A stretch of 64,000 bases of DNA from Gnetum montanum (Eukaryota > Streptophyta > Gnetopsida > Gnetales > Gnetaceae). Location of the stretch: the NCBI GenBank assembly GCA_015680685.1, contig MNCI01015505.1:96241-160240 (forward strand), written 5' to 3'. Position numbers and translations under genes: made by a program. The notes under the pieces were generated by a model that was not told where the DNA came from, did not search any database, and saw only the letters and a program-made list of their open reading frames with translations. Shown piece by piece: positions 11,186 through 21,379 of this stretch (position 1 is its first letter; every line of letters begins with the position of its first letter).

Positions 11186-12114
11186 ACCTAGATAGGTTGG
11201 TTTTATCATTATATGTGACCTACATGTGTTGTAACATTATAACATTCTCTATTTGCTTAGTTTTCTTGTCCTCTTAGAGTTGTGTTTGCAAGATGAAGCC
11301 TAGGGCCATTGCATGAGTGCAACTCATTATAGCATCAAGTCACCATGCAAACTCAATGTACACAATTTTGTGAGCTTGTCTTACTATGGCAAGAGTACTT
11401 GCACCATTTCCCTCCATCTGGCACAACTCCTTGAGCCTAGTCTCGTAGCCTTATTATGACCTTCCATACCTTAGAGAATAATGTTAACCTATGTTCACCA
11501 CTCATGCACTATAGTCATATGTTATCTCTTCATCATGCCCCATCCTCAAGTCCACTCAAATGTAACACAACTCATTCGATGGAAAAATCATTAAGTTCAT
11601 CAAGCGCAACACACCTCACTTGAATGGGAAAACCAAGTTTGTTGAGCGTAATGCAAGTCACTCAATGGCAAAACTATCTCAAATTGGTCCTAGTAATGAG
11701 ACCTAAAGAAGGGCTAATCCCAAAAAAAAAAAAAGGGGGGGGGGGGGGGGGAGTAAATTTCCAAGAGGCTAAATGGCCAATAAAACCTCAAAGCCCAATG
11801 GCCAAAATAAATCTTGGAACGAAGTGATTGGGTCTTCAAATGCATTTTGTTAACCAACGAGGACTTTAAAACTTGTCAGTGTCACACTATAGCCATAATT
11901 AAAATGCTTGGAATGCATTTTCATCCCTTATAACTAACTTCCTATAAGTCCATTTACCATCCTCTTATCATAGCCTTATCGCATCATCACAAGCACTCTT
12001 CAACATGGTTCAACACAATGAGATCAACCATGAAGAGCGGACATCGATGTGGACTTGCAATGGTGTTTTTTATTCTTTATCAATCCCTCTTAGAGCATTC
12101 CTTTAGACACTGAC
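11186..12114 (+). other. 3' noncoding region of element B
   Basis: No gene is seen. The block at 11260-11345 (GTTTTCTTGTCCTCTTAGAG and AACTCATTATAGCA) matches the equivalent part of relic A. It contains an extreme A13-G17 homopolymer at 11722-11751 and ends in a polypurine tract at 12115. The open frame crossing the homopolymer is not credible as a gene. Confidence 0.6.
11722..11751 (+). repeat. A13-G17 homopolymer pair
   Basis: Thirteen A followed by seventeen G, unbroken. It lies where relic A has a purine-rich tract. Its exact length is doubtful in any assembly. Confidence 0.9.
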
Positions 12115-12127
12115 AAAGAGGGACCAA
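12115..12127 (+). promoter_or_regulatory. Polypurine tract before LTR B
   Basis: AAAGAGGGACCAA directly precedes TAAAACATCACC, the mutated (TG to TA) start of LTR B. It corresponds to 4995-5007. Confidence 0.65.
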
Positions 12128-12854
12128 TAAAACATCACCAAATATGCATGTTTAAACTTTGTAGCCCCATCCCCATGAAACTCAAGGCAAAACTTCATTG
12201 TAAATGTAAAAAATGTAACCCATAAGAGGCAACCTCACATATTTCATACTTTTGGGATTAAAAATATCTCATAAGTGGCCAAAGCCTCATTCCCTAAGAG
12301 AAACAAGTCACCTAGTGTCTATATTTGGACATGGGGGGTCAACAATGCCTTTTGGAATGCCAAAAATGGGGATTTTATGGGTTTTATGGAGGGGTGTACA
12401 CTTTTCTACACTGACAAACCCCTATAGGGAGGGTAAGCAAGCTAGGAGACATCAAAGACAACTTGGAGGAGTGTAGGGGTTGTACCTCACCTACCCCCAA
12501 CATGGAGAGGAGGGTAACTTAGCCTAGAGCAGTTTGACCTTCATCCCCAGCATTAATCTCTAATCCTCCCCTCCCCCCTGCTCCACACCACCACACCCCC
12601 CCCCCCCCCCCCCCCCAAGCATTGATATGCTTTCCTCAGCGTAGAGGGGTTAGCCAGCATGGATGCATGGGGTGGATCTCACCTACCCCCTAAACATGGT
12701 AGCAATTTGCAACCAATCTGTGGCCAATCGATCAGCCATTTGTAGCCAATTTGTAGCCCAAATCATGGCCAAAACCCTATAAAAACCAAACCTTAACACC
12801 ATTTCAAGGTTCAACACTTTTGGCAATTTCATACACTTAGCATTTTGAGCATTT
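12128..12854 (+). mobile_element. LTR B (plus strand), probably truncated on the right
   Basis: It begins after the polypurine tract and aligns at its start with LTR A (AAAACATCACCAAAT). It has a TATA box at 12778-12785 (CCCTATAAAAACC), then a leader resembling LTR A. Its U3 contains a C21 run (12596-12616) and a segment (about 12240-12420) that is the reverse complement of about 13730-13910, because the next LTR is of the same family in opposite orientation. No primer site follows: the next sequence is the minus-strand LTR at 12855. Confidence 0.65.
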
Positions 12855-14019
12855 TGGAATCTGCTCCATGATCCAAGTACTAACCCACTCCTAATGCTAT
12901 TGAACCTTCCTTAACTATTACAAGCTCAAATCTTCCAATTAGGTCACTACTAGTGGTAAAAAAAAGTGAAAAATTTGGGTGTCAGATTGCTCCATGCTAG
13001 GGTTTGGGAATCCCAGAAGTGCAATGTTGACACTCAAAATCCACAAATCTCAAGGCTACAATGCTTCCACACTGGGGTTCAAGAGAATGTGAGTATGGAA
13101 ACTTGTAAGAGCTCTTGAGTGCTTGAGAATGCCCCAAGTGTGAAATTAGTGCTTGGAAGATTGCTTGTATGCTCAATGAGGAAAAAAAAGTTGTTCAATC
13201 CTTAAAAATTTTAAAACCTGTAAATGGGATTTGAGGTTGGCTTTTCTAGGATCTTTGGGCCATGAATGGGGCTGCAAATTGGCTATGATTTGGCTATGAA
13301 AATGGCTACAAATTGGCTATGAAATGGCAACAAATTGGCTACCAAATTCAAATGAGATGGGTGCCCAAATTTGGAGGGTTACCATACATAGTAAGTGCTT
13401 CTCCCCATGGCCATTCCATTTACTATAAATAGTAACTAGGGCACACCTTCCACGCTAGAGATGAATCTTCTACGCTAAGCTCTTCACCATGCTTACGAAA
13501 GTGGCTAGTCAACATTGAAGTGCATGAAGTGATGAATTTTATCTTTTGTGGCTTCCATGCTAGGGGATGCAATTTTCCATGCTGAGGGGGAAATGTTTCC
13601 AAGCTATGCATGTGGCCTCCACACTAAAGGGGGAAAGTTTTTAAAACTCCCACATTTCCACATTGGGGTAAGGTGATATTTACCCCAATGCATGTGCTTC
13701 CAACATAGAAAAATTTATACCCTCCATAAAACCCATCAAATTATCTTTTTTAGCATTCCAAAAGGCATTTTTAAACCCCCACACATCTCCCTGCCCTCCA
13801 ACAAGCCCAAATATAGATACTATGTGACTTTTTTCACTAGGAAATGAGGCTTTGACCACTTATGAGGCATTTTTTTAGCCCCAAAAGCATAAAGTATGTG
13901 AAATCACCTACTGTGGATTACAATCTTCATATTTACAATGAAGTTTTGCCTTGGGTTTTATGGGGTGAAAGCTACATGATGAAGATGAGCTATAACATGC
14001 AAACTTTTGTGGTGTTTCA
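12855..14019 (-). mobile_element. Minus-strand LTR of the element C family (left copy)
   Basis: Read on the minus strand it starts TGAAACACCACAAAAG at 14019 and ends ...GCAGATTCCA at 12855, so TG...CA ends are kept. It aligns over its whole length with 25027-26184 in the same orientation. Inside are repeated CCCCTAGCATGGAA-like phrases. Its TATA box is damaged (CTAGAAAAG, where the right copy has CTATAAAAG). Unexpectedly, it is followed at 14020 by the same flanking sequence as the right copy, so it is better explained as part of a duplication than as a simple 3' LTR. Confidence 0.7.
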
Positions 14020-14195
14020 ACAACTATCGGTAACAATTCCACCACCAATAGTACTATCCAAGTGGAATGCCACCTCAACTTAAGGATTACTATAATCACT
14101 GGCAAAATCCATAGTCATTGGGAATGCCACCACCAACACAATAATACTCCTATCTCAACCAAATCCATATGGCTATTATGTCCAATAATCAATAT
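14020..14195 (+). pseudogene. Short Athila-like gag fragment, duplicate of 26185-26370
   Basis: It aligns with 26185-26370 (ACAACTATC, AATTCCACCAC, CAAGTGGAATGCCACCTCAA, GGCTATTATGTC) and more distantly with the proline/glutamine-rich gag region of E (47090-47270) and F (61050-61220). Homology stops near 14195. Confidence 0.75.
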
Positions 14196-14239
14196 CACAT
14201 ACACTTATTTTATGAATATAGACTGATTTAGGGGCACTT

Positions 14240-16900
14240 TGACCAAGTTTCTAAGCCCCTAGGGCTATAGACTTTGATTCTACAAGTTTCTGGCTAATTT
14301 CAGGCTAGTTTAAAGGTTGTTTAAGGGTACTTAAGGTCTCCCCCTGGTTTACACATTGGGGGAGTTACTCCAATGTGGAAGAATGGAGGGGAATAGATTT
14401 TGGAGGTTAAAATGAGATTAAGAAAGAAAAATCTTGAGGCTATGAGGTCTTGGGCTTCTCTAGTGTAGATCTTTGACTTCAAGGAGTGTCATCTTATGAC
14501 CAAAGGTGGAAAAGCAAATTTTCCCCCTTATTTCAACATTGGGGAAGTTACCCTAGTGTGGAAGAAGGAAGAACCTTAGATCTAGATTGATTCAGGTCAT
14601 AATTGACCATGCATGTTACCTTTTTGAGTTGCCAAGGTCAAGGGCTATGGATCCATGTCAAAATTTAGTAGTTTTGGGCATCCCTTAGTGGTTTTTTGAC
14701 TTCTTCCCCCTTCCCCCCTCCTCACTCCTCCCCTCCCCTCCTTCCCCACGATCCTTTCTCCATGCTAGGGATGAAGAGCTCAGCATGGAAAACTAGGGGG
14801 ATCACTCTTTGGCCATCTAGGATCAGTCTCATGAAGTTTAAGGGCTCCAATGATTATTACCAAGGTTCTAGAGCACATGAAAGATCATTTAATGTCATTC
14901 TAAGGTATTTTGAAGCTCCAAAAAAGTTTTCCGTTAAGTTTCCATGCTAGGGATACTATCCTTAGCATGGAAAAAGGAATTCCTATCATGGAAGAACTAT
15001 GCATCTCAAATCTAGGCCATTTTTAACCTCAATCAACTGTGCATGTTAGCCTCTGAGACTACCCCAGTTGAGGACTAGGGCTTCATGTCAAGTTTTGGCC
15101 ATTTTGGATATTTCTAGATATTTTTTGGGCTTTCCACCTATTTTCCTCACTAGGACTAGAATGATTAATGTGGAAAACTAGGGAAAATCATTTTTTTAAC
15201 TTTTTGACATCAATTTCTAGAAGTTTGGAGGCTCCAAACGATGTCGACAGGGTCCTAGAGAACATGCAAGTTTAGTTAATGTTGTTATGAGGTAGTTATG
15301 GATCCCAAATGAGTCTCCCCCTTAATTTCCATGCTAATCAACATGAAGGGGGAATTCCTAGCATGGGAACAACATAAAACTTATATCTAGCCGAGTTTTA
15401 ACTTTAATCAACCATGCATGTTAGCCTTCGAAGCTGCTGAGGTTGAAGACTAGGGTTTGGAGTTAAAAATAGTCAGTTTATAGGTTTTCCAAGTGGTTTT
15501 TGAGCTTTCCCCTCTTTTTCCATACTAGGAATAGTATGCCCAGTGTGGAAAATTAAGGGAAAACATAGTATCATTTTTCACCATGCATGTAGGTCCTTAA
15601 GATTGCTAGTGATGATGGTCAATGCCTGGTGTCAAAATTTTGCTATTTTGAAGGTTGATGAGTGGTTTTTTGGCTTACCCCTCTTCTTCCATGTTGGGGC
15701 TTCCATGCTTAATGTGAAAAATTTGGGGAAAAGCTTTTTGGCTCTTTATGATCACTTTCGTTTATGCATGCAAGTTTCTAAGGTTGCCAGTGTCAACTAC
15801 TAACATCTTATGTCAAAATTTGGTTATTTCAAGGAGCATTAAGAACTTTTTTCGCCTCTCCCCACCCCCAACCTTTTTCCATGTTAGGGCTTCCATGCTC
15901 AATGTGGAAAATTTGGGGGAATGGCTTTTTAGTTTTATATGGCTAATTTGGCTATGCATGAGTGTTCACAGGGTTTTTGGTGTTGGCCATCAATGCTTAA
16001 GCTTAATATCTTGTTAGTTTGGAGGTTGTGAGGGGGTTTTAAGGCTTCCCCACTTTTTTCCATGCTAAGGGTAGGAGGCTCAACATGGAAAAGATCTACT
16101 CAATGAAGAAAGTTAGATCTAGGCTAAATCAACAACCGATTAACCATGCATGTCAACCTCCAGGGTTACCAATGTCAACGATTAATGTTGTGTGTTAAGA
16201 TCCAATAATTTGGAAGCTTCTAAGTACCTCATGCAATCCCCCACCCCCTTTCTTCCATGTTGGACATGGTGACCCCAGCATGGATGAGAGGGGGATGGTA
16301 GTTTTGTATCATATTTAACCATGTTTGGGGCTTTTAGAAGCTCTAAAGGATTCTGGCAAGGTTTAGGGATCAGTAGGCATCAAGAAATGGTCATTAGGTA
16401 ATCAATTTAGATCATTTTTTTCTTCCCCCCATCAATCCATATTGAGTGTGAGAGGCCCAGCATGGTAGAATCCTCCCCTAGTGTAGAAAACACCCCTCAA
16501 CTAGTTTTGACCATTTTTGGCTAGGTTTCGTGAGGTTTCAAGACTATCGAAAATGCTTTGAGGGGTTCTAGGTCACATGGGATCCATTTTGGGGTCAAAC
16601 TTATGCTAGATGGGTGTTGGGGGTAAGAGTGGATGTTACTTCCCTTCTTCCACTTTGGGCATTGCTACCGTAGTATGGAAACTTATGGCATCTAGGCTTG
16701 CTCGTGTCCTACCCACTTTTGGAAACTCAAGGTTGAAAAAAGTACTTTTAATGATTTTTCAAAATAGGAGACATGCTTCCATGCTATGGATGGTATTCCC
16801 AATGTGGATGCATGGGGTTAAGGTTGCTATAAGGTATTAAGTGTCAAAATTGGTAAAAATCTCAACGTTGATGCAAGTTTTGGTTAAGAATGAAGGCATA
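14240..16900 (+). repeat. Degenerate tandem array, unit about 185 bp
   Basis: The phrase ACCATGCATGTTAGCCT (variants) recurs at about 14610, 15045, 15413, 15583, 15763, 15953 and 16143, that is every 170-190 bp or about twice that. Between copies lie TTTCCATGCTAGGG-like and CAGCATGGAAAA-like phrases in fixed order. Similar CAGCATGGAA phrases occur in the U3 of the C-family LTRs, so the array may be an amplified LTR or leader segment. Open frames inside it are not credible as genes. Confidence 0.75.
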
Positions 16901-17264
16901 GGGTGGGGCCCATAATTTAAAAAATTTAAAATTTTGAAAAGTGAAGTTATTTTCCATCCAAAACCAACATGAACTAGACTTTCCCCCCTTACACTTTAGT
17001 GCACTTGAAGTTATGATGCACTGAATTAGCGGCTAGGGTTTCAAGATGTGCATTTAGATTTTAGATGAGTTTTGCATGTCACATTTTGCAAGTTTTGATC
17101 ACAATTGTCATTCTACAACATTAGCACATTGGAGGAGAACTTTGGTAGAGGTTCTTATGGAAATAGTAATCAATTTTTAGCATAGCAGCCTCCCATATTC
17201 CTCACAGCTAGCATTGATCTTTCATCCTTCTCAATTTTCAACCATTCCCAATGTTGAGCTTGCC
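16901..17264 (+). other. Unassigned AT-rich stretch
   Basis: No coding signature or repeat structure was recognised. It leads into the small plus-strand open frame at 17265, and 17170-17264 could be its leader. Confidence 0.35.
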
Positions 17265-17369
17265 ATGCCGCCAAAGCAACGAGGGGAAAAGAGCCAAAAC
17301 CTTGTGATTTAGAAGGTGGATGAACATGCTCAAGAGCTAGAAGAAGTGGAATCACTTCAATTGGACTAA
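17265..17369 (+). pseudogene. Start of a small basic-headed open frame of unknown origin
   Basis: From ATG 17265 the frame reads MPPKQRGEKSQNLVI, then one TAG, then KVDEHAQELEEVESLQLD and a TAA. The basic start resembles N-termini of transposable-element proteins. The later exon-like segment at 18997-19089 is on the same strand and is preceded by a splice-acceptor-like sequence, so the two could be parts of one split gene. Function is unknown. Confidence 0.3.
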
Positions 17370-17960
17370 TTTTTTATAAAAAGGTTATGGCTAATTTTTG
17401 GTCATAGCTAATGAGGCTTTGGCTTTAGCTTTCCAATAGAGGTGGAATCACTTCAATTGGACTTAAAATAAATTTTTTACTAAGCATGTGTAATAAGCAT
17501 GTTTGTGCCATTTTCAAATTATTGTCCAAATTGACAATTTTTTTCCTCATAAACAGCAAATGTTTTGAATGTTTTCTAAGCATGGGTACATAGGGCTCAA
17601 TTTAAGCTTCCAAACAGTGGTGGAATCACTCAATTTGAAGTTCAAACAAATTTTTGGCAAATCTTTTACCAACCCTACGTGAAAAGGCGTAAATGTTGAT
17701 GGCTATGGTTTTGGCTAAATTCTTTCATGTTTTAGGGATATATGGCTATACTTTTTCAATTTAATGGTCATGACTGTAAGGTTCATAATTTCATAATTCT
17801 TTTTATGGTGGAATCACTGATATCGGAGTACAAAAAAAAATTTCATGATTTTTTTCTCTTTTGTTTTCTTCTTCTTCTTCTTTTTCTTTTTTTTTTTTTT
17901 GGCTATGGCTATGTGAAAAAGGCAAAATCATGGTTGTAGTACATTAACCATTTGAAAATG
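17340..17960 (+). repeat. Tandem array marked by GGTGGAATCACT, about 180 bp
   Basis: GTGGAATCACTTCAATTGGA or variants occur at about 17350, 17448, 17624 and 17808, each followed by an A/T-rich ...AAATTTTT and GGCTATGGCT-like context. The last intervals are about 176 and 184 bp; the first is about half of that. Confidence 0.65.
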
Positions 17961-18240
17961 GAATTGGTTGATATGTATAACTTATGTTTTTCTTTTGTGA
18001 ACATGTAAAACTAATGCTTAATTCTACTTTTTTTTAAGAAGAGTAAAAGCTTTTTCTATTTTAAATAAGCTTTTACTATGGCTACATGGCTTTTACTAAG
18101 CTTATTATGCTTTTTCTAAATTTTTCCATAGCTTATATGATTTTTCCAAATTTATGCATGCTTTGCATAATTTAGATGTTTTTTTCCTAAGCTTTGTGCA
18201 TATTTTAGATGTTTTTTCTAACCTTATGCCCGCTTTTTCT

Positions 18241-18422
18241 AAATTTTTGCATAATGTAGATGCCATTTTCTAAATTTATGCATAACTTGCATGTTTTTCC
18301 CACATTTATGCATAATTTATATGCTTTTTCTAAATTTTTGCATAATGTAGATGCCATTTTCTAAATTTATGCATAACTTGCATGTTTTTTCCACATTTAT
18401 GCATAATTTATATGCTTTTTCT
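18241..18422 (+). repeat. 91-bp tandem duplication built from about 30-bp subunits
   Basis: Units at 18241-18331 and 18332-18422 are almost identical. Each consists of three related pieces of the form CTAAATTTATGCATAACTTG followed by CATGTTTTT. Looser copies of the 30-bp piece extend left to about 18120. Confidence 0.85.
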
Positions 18423-18459
18423 AAATTCATGCATAATTTAGGCTAAGACTTAGTTTTAG

Positions 18460-18930
18460 CTATAATGTTTTGGCTATAAAGGCTATAAAATATCATAATA
18501 ATTCTTTTATGAAATTTCTTAAGATAATTTAGATAAACATCTAAAAGTTTTTTACAAAGGCTAATTTCACCTCTAAATTAGGAAGTTTTTTCTAAATTTG
18601 TTAAGAAATTCCAAATGGTCATGATGTAAGGTAATGCAAGATTGTAATAATGTTTTCTTGTGGAATTACATAGGCTAATTTAGATGAACACCTTAGAGCT
18701 TTTTACAAAGGCTAATTTCACCTCTAACTAGATGTTTCGTCCAAATTTGCTAAGTAAATCTAATAGGTCATAGTGTTTTTGCTTTGAAAGGCTGTAATAA
18801 TGCTTTTTTTTTTTTGTTAAATTTCTTAAGCTAATTTAGATAAACAACTTAGAGCTTTTTACGAAGGCTAATTTCACCTCCGACTAGGATGTTTTTTCTA
18901 AATTTGTTAAGTAATTTCATTTGGTCATAG
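18460..18930 (+). repeat. 151-156 bp tandem repeat, three copies
   Basis: AAGGCTAATTTCACCTC occurs at 18557, 18708 and 18864, each preceded by AGAGCTTTTTAC-like sequence and followed by TTTGTTAAGTAAT and GGTCATAGTG-like sequence. Confidence 0.82.
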
Positions 18931-18996
18931 TGTTTTTATTCTAATTCATGGTTTTGGCTATGGGTTACTAAATAGCTATATGTTTTTACATTTTAG

Positions 18997-19089
18997 ACCT
19001 CAGGAGACATTGGTGGCCCTGACAGTGAGGGTGGGAATGACCTAGCACTTCCTCCTCCAGATGCCACTTAGCAACCTCCTTCAGTTTAG
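18997..19089 (+). pseudogene. Exon-like acidic, proline-rich C-terminal segment
   Basis: TGTTTTTACATTTTAG (18981-18996) looks like a plant 3' splice site. Downstream a 31-codon frame reads TSGDIGGPDSEGGNDLALPP and PPDAT, one TAG (probably a former CAG), QPPSV, then TAG. Its low-decay coding look contrasts with the AT-rich repeats around it. It may be the last exon of the frame starting at 17265. I do not recognise the family. Confidence 0.35.
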
Positions 19090-19399
19090 CTTGTTGGCTA
19101 TTTGTTTTTGTTTTGATGTTGATGGCTATTATTAGCCATGACCATGTTATAGATGGTTGTTATTCTTTGACATTTTTTCCACATAGTGTGGCCATGGTTA
19201 TGTATGTTATGGACATTTTAACTTTAAATTTAAATTTTGGTTTTATTTTTGGTTATATGCATCTATAGTAGTAGTGAACATTGTAAATGTTGTAAACACT
19301 AAAAATGGCTATGTTGATGTTTTTGGCTATAACATTTAATTGATGCTAAAAAAGAGATATATAATAATAAAAGGGACATTTGATAGTTTTAGGCCACGA
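19090..19399 (+). other. AT-rich noncoding stretch
   Basis: Nothing definite is seen. If the preceding exon is real this could be its 3' untranslated region. Confidence 0.3.
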
Positions 19400-19680
19400 T
19401 GGTCACAGGTTATATTGTTTTACCAGTTTAAGGCCATGGCAAGCCATATTGCCAGTTTAGAGTCTTAGCTGACTACAATGTCGGTTTAACATCTTAGTGA
19501 ACATAGTTCTAGTTTAATGTCTTAGTGGATGTTTTGCCAGTTTAACATCTTATTAAACATAATGCTAGTTTAACATCTTAGTGGACATCATGCCAATTTA
19601 ACATCTTAGCAGACGTAGTGCCAATTTAACATCTTAGCGGATGTTGTGCCAATTTAACATCTTAGCAAATGTGATGTGAA
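19400..19680 (-). repeat. 33-bp minisatellite, minus orientation (element C)
   Basis: On the plus strand GCCAATTTAACATCTTAGYR repeats about every 33 bp. This is the reverse complement of the TAAGATGTTAAACTRGC-type units in A and B. It lies on the 3' side of the minus-strand gag-protease, the side where arrays follow integrase in A and B. Confidence 0.85.
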
Positions 19681-20164
19681 AGAGATGTATATTTATAAGA
19701 CTTTTTTTTATCATAAGAAGGTTGTAGTAAATAGGAAAAAATGAAAAAAAAACTTAGGCTACATGCATAAAATAACAAAGATATAATATACTGCAAAAGA
19801 AAAGTAAGGCTACTTGGCTATCGATGCATTTAGTCATAGGGGCATGGGAAGGTTAAGGTAAACTTCACTTATGCAAATTCTTCCTACTCTACACAAGCAT
19901 GTATTCACCATCTCCTTCTCTTATGATGTTAAAGTGGATTTCATCCCATAATGTATCCCATTGCTTATTGTTGTCATCGTTGGCTATCTTGGATTTTTGC
20001 TCTTCATGGCTAGGAGCTTCTTCTTGAAGCTCCACTTCGGACCCCTATTCTATGTCTACGTTGTTGATAGCTAGGGTAACTGCATCATCACCATGAATGA
20101 TTATTTCACCTCCCTCATAAGGAATATGAATTTCTTGATGGATGGGTAAGGAGATAGCTCATAA
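19681..20164 (-). other. Region 3' of the C protease, no pol detected
   Basis: This is where RT should follow the protease on the minus strand. A few coding-like residues can be read (GWLS near 20160), but no RT, RNase H or integrase motif is present. The rest is AT-rich noncoding DNA. Confidence 0.55.
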
Positions 20165-20416
20165 CTAAGCCAACCAAGGTCTTCTTAAGACCAGGTTGAA
20201 TCCCGATGTCTCTTCCACCACCAAGAAGTTAGTGGCTGTAGGGAATTGTTCTCTAGCATCAAAATCTAAGGAGATAAACCTCTTCACAGAAACTCTTGAT
20301 CTATTGAAGGACTTAAAAGCTCTGGTGGTTGTAGGTTGTACTTGCTCAGTTAAGCTTAAGCATTCAACGATGGTGCATGGGATGATGTTGGTTGCAGCTC
20401 CATCATCAACATGCAC
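20165..20416 (-). pseudogene. Element C: retroviral-type aspartic protease
   Basis: The open segment of about 83 residues contains VDDGAATNIIP at its start (the catalytic D with the GAA-N-I context of Tat/Ogre proteases, usually VDGGAAVN). It continues with PTTTRAFKSFNRS and ends FNLVLRRPWLA, matching the LLGRPWL end of the family. The protease would cut the Gag-Pol polyprotein. The frame is open here but has no connected start: it is the middle of a decayed gag-pro gene running from 23458. D replaces the G after the catalytic D, and R replaces G in the GRPW motif, so activity is doubtful. Confidence 0.8.
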
Positions 20417-21379
20417 CTAATGTATTTTAAATTATCCTATGTGTATGGTTATGAATAAAGGGGTTATAGTCACTTTTTAATTCTATGGATTAACCTGAAT
20501 TTCAATATCATGAAATGTTAAGGATGTTGAATTCTCCTCCCCTGGTGAGGAAGGAATCATCAATACATCAGTGACTTCCTTGTTAGCATAAATATCCTCA
20601 CTAACATGTATGGAGATCAACATTTTGAATAGCACCTCACAATGTATGACAGAAGTCATGATTAGGTCATACAAGCTTAGGGTTATGTTTTTCTACTTAA
20701 GGGATTGCCTAACTTTGTCCATGATACTAAGGAATTTTTTGTCATTGGCCATGTGCTTGTCACCCTAGTTGTGCTTTACTTCCTCCATGTGTCCCAAAAT
20801 GCATACTTCAACTTTAGGCTTTGGCTGTTGTGGCTCTTCTTTGTTGTTTTGATTGTGGGCTTTGGTGTCGTCCTATGGCTTGTTGGTTGAAGAGGTTAGG
20901 GTAAAGGAGGCCATGGGTATAACCAAAATGGGAGTGGGCTTCAGTGGACCCACTTCTTTTCATGCCTTCATATGCTTGTCTCCCTTATTATTAGGCTTTT
21001 GCTTATGTTTCTTCCTTTGTTTCACTGTAGTTTTTTGGTTGTTAGTTGTTGGCTGTAAGGAAGAGGTAGTAGCATTGGCCAGCATAGGGGGTTGTTGTGT
21101 AGTTTGTTGGGCTATGACTATGTGGGTTGTATTGGGTTGGGAGACCTTGATAACAAAAGGTTTCCTCAAAGGCATTCATGATGGCACGCTCAAAACGAAG
21201 GGGAATCTTAAGCTATAGGAAGCCAAAGAAGCCCATTCATTATAAAGGGGTACTTGAATCATGAATGGTTCTCTTGCAGGTATTTGATTGTCATCAATGT
21301 TGAATGCTGAAATAACATAGGAGCTATTATTAGCATTCAATGGATCTTTGTAGACATGCATTAATTAGTTTTATGGCTG
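20417..21379 (-). pseudogene. Element C: gag-protease linker
   Basis: Connects the end of the gag zinc-knuckle-like region with the protease. A Thr/Gln/Lys-rich piece (QQTTQQPPMLANATTSSLQP, near 21080) is open on the minus strand. The rest is interrupted. No other domain is recognised. Open frames on the plus strand here are shadows. Confidence 0.5.

Noticed and set aside
20853-21218. 121-residue plus-strand frame
   Set aside because: It lies antisense to the C gag-protease linker, and its Cys/Leu/Val-rich composition is that of a reverse complement of Lys/Gln/Thr-rich coding DNA.
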